Origin: Oceanimonas doudoroffii
GTDB taxonomy: Bacteria > Pseudomonadota > Gammaproteobacteria > Enterobacterales > Aeromonadaceae
NCBI RefSeq assembly: GCF_002242685.1
Contig: NZ_NBIM01000008.1
Coordinates: 76,517-140,516 of the forward strand
Reading direction: 5' to 3'
DNA: 64,000 nt
Positions 34,472 to 46,859 of this stretch are shown one piece after another. How positions within the stretch are numbered: the stretch's first letter is position 1; each line of letters begins with the position of its first letter. Position numbers and translations under genes: made by a program. Below the pieces are notes generated by a model, which was not told where the DNA came from, did not search any database, and saw only the letters and a list, made by a program, of their open reading frames with translations.

Positions 34472-35599
34472 TTAGCGCGCATGGGTGGGCATGCCCTTAT
34501 CCACGGCGCGAATCAACCGGGCAGTCTTGCGATCCTGGCGGGCCAGCTTGTCTGCCTGCCGGGCCAGGGCCCAGTCGATATGCTCCCGCACCATGTCATC
34601 CACCTGGTCACGTTTTTGCTCCAGGGCAAACACCACCATGGGGCTGGCGGGGGCGTTGCCCAGGGCCACGGCGATATTGCGCAGCCAGCGGCGGTGACCG
34701 ATACGGCGAATGGGGCTGCCCTCGGTCATGCTCAGAAAGTGTGTCTCGCTCCAGTCAAACAGCTCCAGCAATTGCGGTGCATGCAGCCGCTCCCGTGGGG
34801 CAAAGTCCGGCTCCTGGCTGGCATTGGCAAAGCGGTTCCAGGGACAGATCAGCTGGCAGTCGTCGCAGCCGTAAATGCGATTGCCCATCAGCGGACGAAA
34901 TTCTTCCGGAATGGGGCCGTCCAGCTCTATGGTGAGGTAGGAAATGCAGCGGCGGGCGTCCACCACATAGGGTTCAACAATGGCCTGGGTCGGGCAGATG
35001 GTGAGACAGGCCACGCAGTTGCCACAGCCTTCTGCCACCGGCTGGTCCACCGGCAGCGGCAGGTTGACCAACAGCTCACCGAGGAAAAAGAACGAGCCCT
35101 GCTCCTTGTTGAGCACCAGGGAATGCTTGCCGGTCCAGCCCAGGCCGGCGTTCACCGCCAGCGGTCGTTCCAGCACCGGCGCCGAGTCCACAAAGGGGCG
35201 GGCGACCAGCTTCTCGGCCCGCTCGGCGATTTTGTCCGCCAGCTTCTTCAGCCGGTTGCGCAGCACCTTGTGATAGTCCCGCCCCAGCGCATAACGGCTG
35301 ATGTAGCCTTTGTCCGGGTCGCTCAGCACATGGGCGATGGCCGCGTGTTCGGGCATATAGTTCATGCGCACCGAAATGACCCGCAGGGTACCCGGCAGCA
35401 GTTCATGGGGGCGGGCCCGCATCATGCCGTGGCGGGCCATGTAGTCCATTTCGCCGTGATAGCCTTTTGCCAGCCAGTCCGCCAGCTGCGACTCGTGTTC
35501 GGACAGATCGGTACCGGTAATGCCGGCCTGGTCAAAGCCTAGCTCTGCCGCCCAGAGCTTGATATCGTGAGCCAACGCAGCAAAATCGGGAGTGGTCAT
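34472..35599 (-). CDS. queG: Epoxyqueuosine reductase
   Basis: 375 residues from the ATG at 35599. It has an N-terminal cobalamin-binding domain (MDYMARHGMMRARPHELLPG), two 4Fe-4S motifs (CGNCVACLTICP and CDDCQLICPW, Cys clusters) and a C-terminal HEAT-like tail. It performs the last step of queuosine synthesis, reducing the epoxide in tRNA at position 34, and needs cobalamin. The frame opens further upstream to 35809, but that part overlaps the divergent nnr gene. The start fits E. coli QueG. Its ATG and the nnr ATG share the same CATG (35597-35600). Confidence 0.93.
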   Translation of the reverse strand: MTTPDFAALAHDIKLWAAELGFDQAGITGTDLSEHESQLADWLAKGYHGEMDYMARHGMMRARPHELLPGTLRVISVRMNYMPEHAAIAHVLSDPDKGYISRYALGRDYHKVLRNRLKKLADKIAERAEKLVARPFVDSAPVLERPLAVNAGLGWTGKHSLVLNKEQGSFFFLGELLVNLPLPVDQPVAEGCGNCVACLTICPTQAIVEPYVVDARRCISYLTIELDGPIPEEFRPLMGNRIYGCDDCQLICPWNRFANASQEPDFAPRERLHAPQLLELFDWSETHFLSMTEGSPIRRIGHRRWLRNIAVALGNAPASPMVVFALEQKRDQVDDMVREHIDWALARQADKLARQDRKTARLIRAVDKGMPTHAR

Positions 35600-37115
35600 G
35601 AGCATTACCGGTCTGGAAAAGCCCCATATTCTAACACAAGGGATCTGGCTGCCGGAGCAGATCAAGCAGGGGGAACGGCAGGCCGCCGCGGCCATGGGCA
35701 TGACCTTGTTTGAGTTGATGTCCCGGGCCGGTCTGGCGGCCTTTGAACTGGCCCGCCGGCAATGGCCTGGGGCTCGGCACTGGTGGGTATTTTGCGGCGG
35801 TGGCAACAACGGCGGCGACGGCTATGTGCTGGCCCGGCTGGCCCGGGCCGCCGGCCTTCGGGTGCAGCTGGTGCAGATGGGCGATGCCGAGGCGCTAAAC
35901 GGCGATGCCGCCATCGCCCGGGATCACTACCGGGCCGACGGCGGCGCCATCGAAACCCTGGGGGCACTGCAGGGCGAGCCGGATCTGGTCATCGACGCCC
36001 TGCTCGGCACCGGCCTGAGCGGCGCACCGCGGGAGCCGGCCAGGCAGCACATTGCCGCCATCAACCGGCTGGGTGTGCCGGTGCTGGCGGTGGATTTGCC
36101 TTCCGGGCTGTGTGCCGGCAGCGGTTGCATTCCCGCCGAGGCGGTGGCGGCCGATGCCACCCTCAGCTTTGTCGGACTCAAGCCCGGGTTGCTGACCGGA
36201 CGCGGGCCGGACGTGTGCGGCCGGTTGTGGCTGGCGGATCTGGGCATTCAGCACCGATTGAGGCAGGCGCCAACCTTGCAGTTGCTGCACTGGAACTCCG
36301 AGCGTGAGCATCTGCCTCGGCGCCGACAGGGGGCCCACAAGGGAGAGGCCGGCCGGCTGCTGGTGGCGGGCGGTAATGAAGGCATGAGTGGTGCCATTCG
36401 GCTGGCGGGTGAGGCGGCGTTGCGCTGTGGTAGCGGCCTGGTGCGGCTGGTCAGTCACGCCAGCCATGTGCAGTTGCTCAACCTGACCCGTCCCGAGTTG
36501 ATGACCGCCAGTTTTCCCGGTTTTGACCAGTGGTCCTGGGCCGATGCCCTGGTGCTGGGGCCCGGGCTGGGCCGGAATGACTGGAGCCGGGCGCTGTTGA
36601 CCGCCGCCCTGCATGCCGGCCGGCCCATGGTGATCGACGCCGATGCCCTGCATTTGCTGGCAGGCCGGGCGCCGGCTCGGGTCGTGATTACGCCCCATGC
36701 GGGAGAGGCTGCGGCCCTGCTGGACTGCACCGCCGCCGAAGTGGAAAGCGACAGGCTCGGCGCGGTGCGGCAATTGCGGGAACAAACCGGTGCCGTGGTG
36801 GTCCTGAAAGGGGCCGGCACCCTGGTTGCCGGCGAACACGGCCTGGCCCTTTGTCCCCATGGCAATCCGGGCATGGCATCGGGAGGCATGGGGGATTTGT
36901 TATCTGGTATAATCGGCGCTTTTCTGGCCCAGGGCATAGAGCCCGAGGCCGCGGCCCGGCTTGGCGTATGCTTGCACGCCCGGGCCGGCGACCTGGCCGC
37001 CGCGTCCGGCATGGTCGGCATGCTGGCATCGGACTTGCTTACACCTATTAGACGCCTTATCAATCAGACGGAAGAACATGACAACAACAAGCCTGACGCT
37101 GACACTGGCCGATGA
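35598..37115 (+). CDS. nnr: Bifunctional NAD(P)H-hydrate epimerase / ADP-dependent dehydratase
   Basis: 505 residues. The N-terminal YjeF epimerase domain (about 1-215; [28 protein letters not shown]) is fused to the C-terminal ribokinase-like dehydratase (about 230-500; [34 protein letters not shown]). It repairs NADH and NADPH damaged by hydration. It is first gene of the nnr-tsaE-amiB-mutL-miaA-hfq-hflX run and its last 38 bases overlap tsaE. The start is in the same CATG as divergent queG; a GTG at 35592 is the only upstream option. Confidence 0.94.
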   Translation: MSITGLEKPHILTQGIWLPEQIKQGERQAAAAMGMTLFELMSRAGLAAFELARRQWPGARHWWVFCGGGNNGGDGYVLARLARAAGLRVQLVQMGDAEALNGDAAIARDHYRADGGAIETLGALQGEPDLVIDALLGTGLSGAPREPARQHIAAINRLGVPVLAVDLPSGLCAGSGCIPAEAVAADATLSFVGLKPGLLTGRGPDVCGRLWLADLGIQHRLRQAPTLQLLHWNSEREHLPRRRQGAHKGEAGRLLVAGGNEGMSGAIRLAGEAALRCGSGLVRLVSHASHVQLLNLTRPELMTASFPGFDQWSWADALVLGPGLGRNDWSRALLTAALHAGRPMVIDADALHLLAGRAPARVVITPHAGEAAALLDCTAAEVESDRLGAVRQLREQTGAVVVLKGAGTLVAGEHGLALCPHGNPGMASGGMGDLLSGIIGAFLAQGIEPEAAARLGVCLHARAGDLAAASGMVGMLASDLLTPIRRLINQTEEHDNNKPDADTGR

Positions 37116-37545
37116 ACAAGCAACCCTGGCACTGGGCGCAACCCTGGCCCGGGCTTGTGACGGCGCCTGTGTCGTTTTTTTGCATGGTGAGCTGGGGGCG
37201 GGTAAAACCACCTTCAGCCGGGGTGTGGTCCAGGCACTTGGTCATCAGGGCAAGGTCAAAAGTCCCACCTATACCCTGGTGGAGCCCTATCAGTGTGGTG
37301 AGCGCGCCATTTATCACTTTGACCTCTACCGCCTGGCGGATCCGGAAGAGCTGGAATACATGGGCATTCGGGATTATTTCACCGACAACAGCCTGTGCCT
37401 GGTGGAGTGGCCGGAGCGGGGAGCCGGCATGCTGCCGGCCCCGGATCTGGACATTACCCTGAGCTACCATGGCGAGGCCCGCCGAGTGATGCTGCAGGCC
37501 TACTCCGCGACCGGCCGGCAACTGCTGAAGGCGGTGCAAGCATGA
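37078..37545 (+). CDS. tsaE: tRNA t6A modification ATPase TsaE
   Basis: 155 residues with Walker [14 protein letters not shown] (near residue 38) and [10 protein letters not shown]. It binds the TsaB-TsaD complex that makes the universal t6A37 modification of ANN-decoding tRNAs. The ATG at 37078 lies inside nnr; the longer frame from 36961 is nnr read in another frame. The stop overlaps the amiB ATG (ATGA). Confidence 0.95.
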   Translation: MTTTSLTLTLADEQATLALGATLARACDGACVVFLHGELGAGKTTFSRGVVQALGHQGKVKSPTYTLVEPYQCGERAIYHFDLYRLADPEELEYMGIRDYFTDNSLCLVEWPERGAGMLPAPDLDITLSYHGEARRVMLQAYSATGRQLLKAVQA

Positions 37546-38858
37546 GAACCCTGCTGGCATTGATGTGTCTGCTGTGTACCACCACGGCCTGGGCCAACCA
37601 GTTGCAGGGCATTCGCATCTGGCCCTCGCCCGACAATACCCGCATTGTGCTCGACATGCAGGCCTCGCCCCGCTTCGATTACTTTCTGCTGAACGGGCCG
37701 GACCGGCTGGTGGTGGATCTGGCCCAGACCCAGGGGCGGGTCAATTTTTCCGCCATCAAGAACAGCGGCGAGCTGGTTACCCGTATTCGCGAGAGCAAGC
37801 CGCCGCAGCCGGGCAGCTACCGGCTGGTGTTTGAACTCAAGGCCGCGGCCAAGCCGGTGGTGTTTCCCCTTGCGCCGGCGGGGGACTATGGTCACCGCCT
37901 GGTGATTGACCTGCCCTACCAGGATCAGAGCCGCAAGCCGCAACAGCCGGCCCGCAAGCTGGCGCCGGCGGGGCTGCGTGAGCTGGTGATCGCGGTGGAT
38001 GCCGGCCACGGTGGTGAGGACCCGGGGGCCATCGGCCCGAAGAAAAATCGGGAAAAGCACGTGACCCTGGCCATTTCCCGCCGGCTGGCAGAACTCATCA
38101 ACCAGGAGCCGGGCATGCGCGCCGTGCTGACCCGCAGCGGCGATTATTATGTCAACCTCAACAAGCGCTCGGAAATTGCCCGTAAGGCCAAGGCCGACCT
38201 GCTGCTGTCGATTCATGCCGACAGCGTGGCTAACCAGGGGCCGCGCGGCGCCTCGGTATGGTTGCTGTCGTCCAATCGGGCCAACCGGGAAATGGCCGGC
38301 TGGCTGGAAAAGCAGGAGCAGCAGTCGGAATTGCTGGGCGGCGTGGGCGAGGTGATTTCCCAGACCGACGGCAATCCCTATCTCACCCGCACCTTCCTCG
38401 ACTTGTCCATGGACAGGTCCCGGGCCGACAGTTACGCCATCAGCGAACACATTTTGTCGGAAATGGCCAAGGTGGTGCGGCTGCACAAGCGCAAGCCCGA
38501 GCACGCCAGCCTGGCGGTACTGAAGTCACCGGACATTCCCTCGCTGCTGATCGAGGCGGGCTTTATCTCCAACCCGCACGAGGAGCGCCTGCTGCTCAGC
38601 GCCGATCACCAGCAGAAGATAGCCCGGGCGGTGTTTAACGGCGTCAAGTCCTATTACCGGCAAAACCCGCCCAACGGCACCATGATGGCGGCGCGGGCCG
38701 CCCCCGGTGCCGCCGTTCGGCACACGGTGAGAAGTGGCGAAAGCCTGTCGGTGATCGCCCGTCGCTACGGCGTGTCGGTCAGTCGCATCAAGGGCCACAA
38801 CGATCTGAGTTCGGACGTGGTGCGGGTGGGCCAGGTGCTCAACATTCCGGGTAGCTGA
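37542..38858 (+). CDS. amiB: N-acetylmuramoyl-L-alanine amidase AmiB
   Basis: 438 residues. A signal peptide ([18 protein letters not shown]) is followed by an AMIN domain (about 20-125, septal targeting), an Amidase_3 zinc domain (about 150-375; [17 protein letters not shown], [19 protein letters not shown]) and one C-terminal LysM module ([20 protein letters not shown]...). It cleaves septal peptidoglycan during daughter separation and is activated by EnvC-type partners. E. coli AmiB has the same tsaE-amiB-mutL context. The start overlaps the tsaE stop. Confidence 0.94.
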   Translation: MRTLLALMCLLCTTTAWANQLQGIRIWPSPDNTRIVLDMQASPRFDYFLLNGPDRLVVDLAQTQGRVNFSAIKNSGELVTRIRESKPPQPGSYRLVFELKAAAKPVVFPLAPAGDYGHRLVIDLPYQDQSRKPQQPARKLAPAGLRELVIAVDAGHGGEDPGAIGPKKNREKHVTLAISRRLAELINQEPGMRAVLTRSGDYYVNLNKRSEIARKAKADLLLSIHADSVANQGPRGASVWLLSSNRANREMAGWLEKQEQQSELLGGVGEVISQTDGNPYLTRTFLDLSMDRSRADSYAISEHILSEMAKVVRLHKRKPEHASLAVLKSPDIPSLLIEAGFISNPHEERLLLSADHQQKIARAVFNGVKSYYRQNPPNGTMMAARAAPGAAVRHTVRSGESLSVIARRYGVSVSRIKGHNDLSSDVVRVGQVLNIPGS

Positions 38859-38860
38859 CC

Positions 38861-40654
38861 ATGGCCATACAAATACTGCCGGCCCGGCTGGCCAACCAGA
38901 TTGCCGCCGGCGAAGTGGTGGAGCGACCCGCTTCTGTGGTTAAGGAGCTGGTGGAAAACAGCCTGGACGCCGGCGCCACCCGCATTGAGGTGGACATTGA
39001 AAAGGGCGGCGCCAAGCTGATTCGCATTCGTGACAACGGCGGCGGCATTCCTCGGGACGAGCTGACCCTGGCGCTGTCCCGTCACGCCACCTCCAAGGTC
39101 AGCAGCCTGGCGGATCTGGAAGCTATTCTCAGCCTGGGCTTTCGCGGTGAGGCACTGGCCTCCATCAGCTCGGTGTCCCGGCTGGTGCTCAGCGCCCGCA
39201 CCGCGGAGCAGGAGCAGGGCTGGCAGGCGGTGGCCGAGGGCCGGGATATGGTGGTGCAACTGCAACCGGCATCGCACCCGGTGGGTACCACGGTGGAGGT
39301 GAGCGATCTGTTCTTCAACACCCCGGCCCGGCGGCGTTTTATGCGTACCGAGAAGACCGAGTTTGGTCATATCGACGAGGTGCTCAGGCGCATCGCCCTC
39401 AGCCGTTTTGATGTGGACCTCATCTTGCGCCACAACGGCAAGCCGGTGCGGCAGTACCGGGCCGGGCGGCTGCCGTCCCAGCAGGACAAGCGGCTGGCGG
39501 CGGTGTGCGGCCCGGCCTTTGTGGCCTCGGCGCTGAAGTTCGACAGCGAGCACCATGGCCTGCGGCTGTGGGGCTGGCTGGCGCCGCCCTCGGCGGCCCG
39601 GGCCCAACCGGATTTGCAATATACCTATGTCAATGGCCGCATGATGCGCGACAAGCTGCTTAACCACGCGGTGCGCCAGGCCTATGGAGAACGGCTGCCG
39701 GCGGAAGGGCATGGTGCCTTTGTGCTTTATCTGGAGCTGGATGCTCGAGAAGTGGACGTCAATGTGCATCCTGCCAAGCATGAGGTGCGCTTTCACCAGG
39801 CCCGGCTGGTACACGACTTTATCTATCAGGTGCTGCATCAGGCCCTGGCCGAGGCGCCCGTGGCAGCTCCGGCCTCGGCCGCCGAGCCGGACGCCGGCTA
39901 CGAGGCCGAACGCTATGATCCGCCGGCACCGACGTCATCTCCCCGTTATGCGCCCGCCGGTCATGGTTACGGTCAGCGCCCGGAGCCTGCCCGTGACGGC
40001 GGCATCAGCCGCGGGCAGTGGCAGGGGCTAGATGGCCTGATGACCACGCTGCCGAGAGCCGAGAATGTCAGGCCGGCCCCGGCGCCAACCACGATACCGG
40101 TCGGCGAGGCACCTTCCGGGGGGCCGTTGCTGCTGGAGCGGCAGCGCTTTCTGGTGGTGCTGTATCGGGAACGGCTGTGGCTGTGCGAACTCAACCAGGC
40201 ACAGGCCTGGCTTGATGGCAGGGCGCTGCTGGCGGCCTGGCAGCAGGGGCTGACGCCCCAACCCCTGCTGCTGCCGATTCGGCTGGCGCTGCCGGCGGCC
40301 CGGCAGGGAGCGCTGCAACGGCATGAGGCGCTGCTGCAAAAGCTGGGCATCGAGTTGAAAACCGGTTCCGGTGACACCATTATTCTCACCCGGGTGCCTC
40401 AGCCCCTGCGTCACGCCGATCTGGCCCGGCTTTTTCCCGAGCTGCTGGCGCGACTGGAGCAGGAGCAGGCGCGCCGTCCCGAGGCCTTGTGTCAGTGGCT
40501 GACGCAACAGGCGGTGCCGAACGAGGAGTGGAGCTGGAGTCGGGCCACGGCGCTGTGGCAACGGCTGGCTCCCGAACTGAATGAAACCCTGCCGGATTTT
40601 CTGCGTCCGGTAGAGATGGAACAGCAACTGAACAGGTGGATAAATGGGGACTGA
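38861..40654 (+). CDS. mutL: DNA mismatch repair protein MutL
   Basis: 597 residues. The N-terminal GHKL ATPase has motifs [16 protein letters not shown] and [11 protein letters not shown], followed by a transducer domain, a variable linker (about 330-420, proline-rich) and a C-terminal dimerisation domain. The C-terminus lacks an obvious DQHAxxER endonuclease motif, as expected for MutL of Dam/MutH-type gammaproteobacteria. It couples MutS to MutH and UvrD. It starts 2 bases after amiB and overlaps miaA by 11 bases. Confidence 0.96.
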   Translation: MAIQILPARLANQIAAGEVVERPASVVKELVENSLDAGATRIEVDIEKGGAKLIRIRDNGGGIPRDELTLALSRHATSKVSSLADLEAILSLGFRGEALASISSVSRLVLSARTAEQEQGWQAVAEGRDMVVQLQPASHPVGTTVEVSDLFFNTPARRRFMRTEKTEFGHIDEVLRRIALSRFDVDLILRHNGKPVRQYRAGRLPSQQDKRLAAVCGPAFVASALKFDSEHHGLRLWGWLAPPSAARAQPDLQYTYVNGRMMRDKLLNHAVRQAYGERLPAEGHGAFVLYLELDAREVDVNVHPAKHEVRFHQARLVHDFIYQVLHQALAEAPVAAPASAAEPDAGYEAERYDPPAPTSSPRYAPAGHGYGQRPEPARDGGISRGQWQGLDGLMTTLPRAENVRPAPAPTTIPVGEAPSGGPLLLERQRFLVVLYRERLWLCELNQAQAWLDGRALLAAWQQGLTPQPLLLPIRLALPAARQGALQRHEALLQKLGIELKTGSGDTIILTRVPQPLRHADLARLFPELLARLEQEQARRPEALCQWLTQQAVPNEEWSWSRATALWQRLAPELNETLPDFLRPVEMEQQLNRWINGD

Positions 40655-41588
40655 GCCCCTGGCGATTTTTCTGATGGGGCCGACCGCCTCGGGCAAGACC
40701 GGTCTGGCGATGGAGTTGTGCCGTCAGCTGCCCTGCGACATTATCAGCGTCGATTCGGCACTGGTGTATAAAGGCATGAACATCGGCACCGCCAAGCCCA
40801 CCGCCGAGGAGCTGGTGGCCACGCCACACCGGCTGATCGATCTTATCGATCCGGCCGAGGCCTATTCTGCCGCCGACTTTCGCCGGGATGCGCTGGCTGC
40901 CATGACGGAAGTCACCCAGGCCGGCCGTATTCCGCTGCTGGTAGGGGGCACCATGCTCTATTTCAAGGCCCTGCTGGAAGGCCTGTCGCCCTTGCCGGCG
41001 GCCGACCCCGATGTGCGCACCGGCATCGAGCGTGAGGCCGCCGAGCGAGGCTGGGAGGCCCTGCATCAGGAGCTGGCGCGCATTGACCCGGTGTCGGCGG
41101 CGCGCATTCATCCCAACGATCCCCAGCGGCTGTCCCGGGCACTGGAGGTTTTTCGCATTTCCGGTAAAACGCTCACAGAATTGACCGAGTGCAAGGGTGA
41201 TCCCTTGCCTTACAAAGTGTTACAGTTTGCCATCGCACCCGCCGAACGGGCCGAGCTGCACCGGCGCATTAACGAGCGCTTTCGGCTGATGCTGGAGCAG
41301 GGATTTGAACATGAGGTGCGGGCCCTGTATGAGCGCGGCGATCTGCATGCCGGCCTGCCCTCCATTCGCTGCGTGGGCTACCGGCAAATGTGGGATTACC
41401 TGAGCGGCGTTGTCGGCTATGATGAAATGGTCGAACGGGGCATGGCCGCTACCCGCCAGCTGGCCAAGCGGCAGCTAACCTGGCTGCGCGGCTGGCCCGA
41501 GCTGACCTGGCTGGACACAGACGACAAGGACGTCTGCCGGCAACTGGTCGAACGAGTCCGGCGGGCTCATAATCAAACAAAACAATAA
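40644..41588 (+). CDS. miaA: tRNA dimethylallyltransferase
   Basis: 314 residues with P-loop [30 protein letters not shown] and [17 protein letters not shown]. It adds the isopentenyl group to A37 of UNN-reading tRNAs. Overlap with mutL implies coupling. In E. coli, promoters for hfq lie inside miaA; I did not find a clear one here. Confidence 0.96.
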   Translation: MGTEPLAIFLMGPTASGKTGLAMELCRQLPCDIISVDSALVYKGMNIGTAKPTAEELVATPHRLIDLIDPAEAYSAADFRRDALAAMTEVTQAGRIPLLVGGTMLYFKALLEGLSPLPAADPDVRTGIEREAAERGWEALHQELARIDPVSAARIHPNDPQRLSRALEVFRISGKTLTELTECKGDPLPYKVLQFAIAPAERAELHRRINERFRLMLEQGFEHEVRALYERGDLHAGLPSIRCVGYRQMWDYLSGVVGYDEMVERGMAATRQLAKRQLTWLRGWPELTWLDTDDKDVCRQLVERVRRAHNQTKQ

Positions 41589-41624
41589 TAACTTTTCACT
41601 ATTACAAAAGATAAGGACAAAAAA

Positions 41625-41891
41625 ATGGCTAAGGGGCAATCACTGCAGGATCCGTTTCTGAACGCACTGCGACGGGAGCGGGTACCTGTCTCCATCTATC
41701 TGGTCAACGGCATCAAGCTGCAGGGTCAGGTTGAGTCTTTTGATCAATTTGTGATCCTGCTGAAAAACACCGTCAGCCAAATGGTTTACAAGCACGCCAT
41801 TTCCACCGTGGTTCCGGCCCGTCCGGTGCACCACCTGACATCCCCCGGCGGCAGTCAGGAACAGGCCGACAGCGAGCAAGGTCAGGATTGA
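41625..41891 (+). CDS. hfq: RNA-binding chaperone Hfq
   Basis: 88 residues. Sm1 ([29 protein letters not shown]) and Sm2 ([10 protein letters not shown]) motifs, with a short flexible C-terminal tail ([17 protein letters not shown]). It forms hexamers that pair small RNAs with mRNAs. The AAGGA ribosome-binding site stands in an AT-rich leader 37 bases after miaA. The tail is shorter than in E. coli (102 residues). Confidence 0.97.
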   Translation: MAKGQSLQDPFLNALRRERVPVSIYLVNGIKLQGQVESFDQFVILLKNTVSQMVYKHAISTVVPARPVHHLTSPGGSQEQADSEQGQD

Positions 41892-41963
41892 GTCTAATTT
41901 TCCCCATCATGCAAGGCCGCGCCGCGGCCGGTGCCGCAGTAGCCGAAAGACGGAGGAACCCCT

Positions 41964-43250
41964 TTGTTTGAGCGTTATCAGGGTGGTGAGTCCGCCATTT
42001 TGGTTCATATCAATTTTACCGACGACAGCGAACGGGAAGATCTGGAAGAGCTGAAGTTACTGGCGGACTCCGCCGGCGTGACCACCTGCGCGGTGGTTAC
42101 TTCCAGCCGGGCTGCGCCCCAGTCCAAGTTCTTTATCGGCACCGGCAAGGTAGAAGAGCTGTCGTCGCTGGTGCACATGCAACAGGCCGACGTGGTGATC
42201 TTCAACCACAGTTTGTCGCCGGCCCAGGAGCGTAACCTGGAGCGGGAAGTGAAATGCCGAGTGCTTGACCGCACCGGCCTGATCCTCGATATCTTCGCCC
42301 AACGTGCCCGTACCCACGAGGGCAAGCTGCAGGTGGAACTGGCCCAGTTGCGCCACCTCTCCACCCGGCTGGTGCGAGGATGGACCCACCTGGAGCGTCA
42401 AAAGGGCGGTATCGGCCTGCGTGGCCCGGGTGAAACCCAGCTGGAAACCGACCGCCGGCTGTTGCGCGAGCGCATCAAGTACATTCTTAAGCGACTGGAA
42501 AAGGTGTCTCGTCAGCGTGAGCAGGGGCGTCGTGCGCGTCAACGCAACGAGATTCCAACCCTGTCTTTGGTGGGCTATACCAACGCCGGCAAGTCGACCC
42601 TGTTTAACCGTTTGACCCAGTCCGACGTCTATGCGGCGGATCAGCTGTTTGCCACCCTGGATCCCACCCTGCGCAAGATCGAATTACCCGATGCCGGCCC
42701 GGTCATTCTGGCCGACACCGTGGGCTTTATTCGTCATCTGCCCCACGACCTGGTGGCGGCCTTCAAGGCTACCCTGCAGGAAACCCGGGACGCGGATCTG
42801 CTGTTGCACGTGGTGGACTGCGCCGATGAACAGATGCGCGACAACATCGACGAGGTCAACTCGGTACTCGAGCAGATCGAGGCCGACGAGATTCCGGTGC
42901 TGATGGTGTACAACAAGATCGACAAGCTGGATCCGCCCGAGCCACGCATCGAACGGGATGATGAAGGCAATCCCCGGGCGGTGTGGGTGTCGGCGCAACA
43001 GGGACTGGGTATTGACGGTCTGCTGAATGCACTGAATGAGCGGCTGGCAGGGACCCTGGTGGAACATCGGCTGACCCTGCCGCCGTCGGCATCCCGGCTG
43101 CGCAGCCGGCTTTACGCCCTGAACGGCGTGGTGGCCGAGTCCTTTGGCGAGCAGGGTGAATTCGTGGTCGACATTCGCTTGCAGCAGGCCGACTGGCATC
43201 GCCTGCTCAAGCAGGAAGGTGACCGCCTGCAAGGCTTTGTAAGCGATTGA
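41964..43250 (+). CDS. hflX: Ribosome-splitting GTPase HflX
   Basis: 428 residues: an N-terminal HflX domain (about 1-190, ending GPGETQLETDRR) and a GTPase domain with G1 GYTNAGKSTLF, G3 DTVGF and G4 NKID. It splits stalled ribosomes under heat or antibiotic stress. The start is a TTG at 41964, chosen because GGAGG at 41952-41956 is 7 bases upstream and because MFERYQGGE fits the family. No ATG is better placed. Confidence 0.94.
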   Translation: MFERYQGGESAILVHINFTDDSEREDLEELKLLADSAGVTTCAVVTSSRAAPQSKFFIGTGKVEELSSLVHMQQADVVIFNHSLSPAQERNLEREVKCRVLDRTGLILDIFAQRARTHEGKLQVELAQLRHLSTRLVRGWTHLERQKGGIGLRGPGETQLETDRRLLRERIKYILKRLEKVSRQREQGRRARQRNEIPTLSLVGYTNAGKSTLFNRLTQSDVYAADQLFATLDPTLRKIELPDAGPVILADTVGFIRHLPHDLVAAFKATLQETRDADLLLHVVDCADEQMRDNIDEVNSVLEQIEADEIPVLMVYNKIDKLDPPEPRIERDDEGNPRAVWVSAQQGLGIDGLLNALNERLAGTLVEHRLTLPPSASRLRSRLYALNGVVAESFGEQGEFVVDIRLQQADWHRLLKQEGDRLQGFVSD

Positions 43251-43312
43251 TTGCCTGATCGATTAATTGCTTGGTAGAGTTGTTTTCATAAACCAGAAAG
43301 ACGGAGATACAA

Positions 43313-44482
43313 ATGGCTTGGAACGAGCCTGGAAATGGTGGCAAAGACCGTGATCCCTGGGGGAATGACGGCAAGCATCAGGGTCCGCCGGATCTGGACA
43401 AGGTGATTCGCAACCTCAGCGGAAAACTGGGCGGTCTGCTTGGCGGCCGTGGCTCCGGCAGTGGCGGTGGTGGCATCGGCTCCTTTGGGGTAACGGTGGC
43501 GCTGGTTATCGCCCTGGCGGTGTGGGTGGTCAGTGGCTTCTACACCATAGGTGAAGCCCAGCGGGGCGTGGTGCTGCGCTTTGGCAAGTTCTACCAGACG
43601 GTAGAGCCCGGCCTGAGCTGGAAAGCCACCTTCATCGATCGGGTGTATCCGGTGGACGTGGAAACCGTGCGCTCACTGCCGGCGTCCGGCTTTATGCTGA
43701 CCCGGGATGAAAACCTGGTGCGGGTGGAGATGGATGTGCAGTACCGGGTGATCGAGCCCCGGGACTATCTGTTCAACGTCACCAACGCCGATGACAGCCT
43801 GCATCAGGCCCTCGACAGCGCCCTGCGTTACGTGGTGGGTCACAGCACCATGGACGACGTCCTGACCGTGGGTCGTGAACGGGTGCGTCAGGAAACCCGT
43901 GAGCTGCTGCAGCAGATTATCGAGCCTTACCAGCTGGGTCTGATGATTCTGGATCTTAACTTCCTGCCGGCCCGCCCGCCGGAAGAGGTAAAGGACGCCT
44001 TTGATGACGCCATTGCCGCCCAGGAAGACGAGCAGCGCTTTATTCGGGAAGCCGAGGCCTATGCCCGGGAAATCGAGCCCAAGGCTCGAGGTCAGGCCCA
44101 GCGTCTGTTGCAGGAGGCCGAGGCCTACAAGCAGCAAGTGGCCCTGCGCGCCGAGGGTGAGGTGGCCCGCTTCCGCGAGTTGCTGCCCCAGTTCGAGCAG
44201 CAGCCCGAGCTGACCCGTGAGCGTATCTACCTGGAGACCATGGAAGAGATCTACAGCAAGGTCAACAAAGTGGTGGTGGATACACCGGACGGCAACAACA
44301 GCCTGATGTATCTGCCTCTCGACAAGCTGATGGCGGAGCAGTCCCGGCGTGAAGCTCAAGTTGATCCCAATGTAATCACCTCCGATTACTCGAACTCCAA
44401 TGTGCCCTCGGGTCAGGACAGCGGCCAGCTTCGGCCGGGCTCCGACAGAACCAGCATTCGTCCGACGTCAGGGAGAAACTAA
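43313..44482 (+). CDS. hflK: FtsH regulator HflK
   Basis: 389 residues. A glycine-rich cytoplasmic N-terminus (GGKDRDPWGNDGK, LGGRGSGSGGGG), one membrane span (about 62-80) and a periplasmic SPFH/band-7 domain with a long coiled coil. With HflC it forms the cage around FtsH and limits its proteolysis of membrane proteins. It is 62 bases after hflX and 3 bases before hflC. Confidence 0.95.
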   Translation: MAWNEPGNGGKDRDPWGNDGKHQGPPDLDKVIRNLSGKLGGLLGGRGSGSGGGGIGSFGVTVALVIALAVWVVSGFYTIGEAQRGVVLRFGKFYQTVEPGLSWKATFIDRVYPVDVETVRSLPASGFMLTRDENLVRVEMDVQYRVIEPRDYLFNVTNADDSLHQALDSALRYVVGHSTMDDVLTVGRERVRQETRELLQQIIEPYQLGLMILDLNFLPARPPEEVKDAFDDAIAAQEDEQRFIREAEAYAREIEPKARGQAQRLLQEAEAYKQQVALRAEGEVARFRELLPQFEQQPELTRERIYLETMEEIYSKVNKVVVDTPDGNNSLMYLPLDKLMAEQSRREAQVDPNVITSDYSNSNVPSGQDSGQLRPGSDRTSIRPTSGRN

Positions 44483-44485
44483 GCG

Positions 44486-45373
44486 ATGAAAAGATTGTTA
44501 ATCGTGGTGCTGGCCCTGCTGGCGATACTGCTGTTTTCCTCGGTCTTTGTGGTGGCCGAAGGCGAGCGCGGCATTGTGCTGCAGTTCGGCAAGGTCAAGC
44601 GCGAGCAGGGCTCGGAGCTGCCGGTGGTGTATCAGCCGGGCCTGCACTTCAAGGTGCCGATGATCGATCAGGTGCGCAAGCTGGATGCCCGTGTTCAGAC
44701 CCTGGACGATCAGGTGGATCGTTTTGTGACGTCCGAGAAAAAGGACCTGATCATCGACTCCTACGTGAAGTGGCGCATCGACAATTTCGCCCAGTACTAC
44801 CTGGCCACTGGCGGCGGCAACCGGCTCCAGGCCGAAAGCCTGCTGCGCCGGCGGATCAACAACAGCCTGCGTTCCGAGATCGGTAGCCGCACCATTCGCG
44901 ATATCGTCTCCGGAGAGCGGGGCGATGTGATGGAAAGCGCGCTCAAGGGCCTGCTGGAGTCTTCTTCCGAGCTGGGTATCAAGGTACTGGATGTGCGCAT
45001 CAAGCAGATCAACCTGCCCACCGAGGTGTCGAACTCCATCTACCAGCGCATGCGCGCCGAGCGGACCGCGGTGGCTCGGGAGCACCGCTCCGAGGGTCGT
45101 GAGCAGGCCGAAGTGATCAAGGCCGAGGCCGACCGCCGGGTGACGGTGATGATCGCCGATGCCCAGCGCAACTCCCGCACCCTGCGTGGTGAAGGGGATG
45201 CCGAGGCGGCTAGGATCTACGCGGAGGCCTACGCGGCCGATCCGGAATTCTTCCGCTTTATTCGCAGCCTGGAAGCCTACCGCAGAAGCTTTGAACAGGG
45301 CGGGGACATGATGATCCTCAAGCCCGACGGAGACTTCTTCCGTTACCTGAAGGATCCTGAAGGATCCAGGTGA
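44486..45373 (+). CDS. hflC: FtsH regulator HflC
   Basis: 295 residues. One N-terminal membrane span (LLIVVLALLAILLFSSVFVV) followed by an SPFH domain and coiled coil (AERTAVAREHRSEGREQAEVIKAEADRR). Partner of HflK. A terminator follows immediately; the small yjeT gene that lies between hflC and purA in enterobacteria is not present. Confidence 0.95.
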   Translation: MKRLLIVVLALLAILLFSSVFVVAEGERGIVLQFGKVKREQGSELPVVYQPGLHFKVPMIDQVRKLDARVQTLDDQVDRFVTSEKKDLIIDSYVKWRIDNFAQYYLATGGGNRLQAESLLRRRINNSLRSEIGSRTIRDIVSGERGDVMESALKGLLESSSELGIKVLDVRIKQINLPTEVSNSIYQRMRAERTAVAREHRSEGREQAEVIKAEADRRVTVMIADAQRNSRTLRGEGDAEAARIYAEAYAADPEFFRFIRSLEAYRRSFEQGGDMMILKPDGDFFRYLKDPEGSR

Positions 45374-45376
45374 ACC

Positions 45377-45405
45377 AAAACGCCCGGCCTCGCCGGGCGT
45401 TTTTC
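45377..45405 (+). terminator. Rho-independent terminator after hflC
   Basis: AAAACGCCCGGC (45377-45388) and GCCGGGCGTTTT (45392-45403) with loop CTC, then T residues, four bases after the hflC stop. It closes the nnr-hflC run before purA. Confidence 0.92.
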
Positions 45406-45471
45406 ATTTTGCGGTAATATTTTCGGCAATCCGGCCGTCCAGCAGTTCCGGCCTTGGTCAAAATTTGGTAG

Positions 45472-46803
<1,332 letters not shown>

Positions 46804-46823
46804 TGCTTCGACGGCTCGCGAAA

Positions 46824-46852
46824 AAAACGCCGGCTCACTGAGCCGGCGTTTT
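46824..46852. terminator. Rho-independent terminator after purA
   Basis: AAAACGCCGGCT (46824-46835) and AGCCGGCGTTTT (46841-46852) around CACTG, 20 bases after the purA stop. A-runs on the left make it usable from the convergent ispB side as well. Confidence 0.9.
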
Positions 46853-46859
46853 CGTTGGT

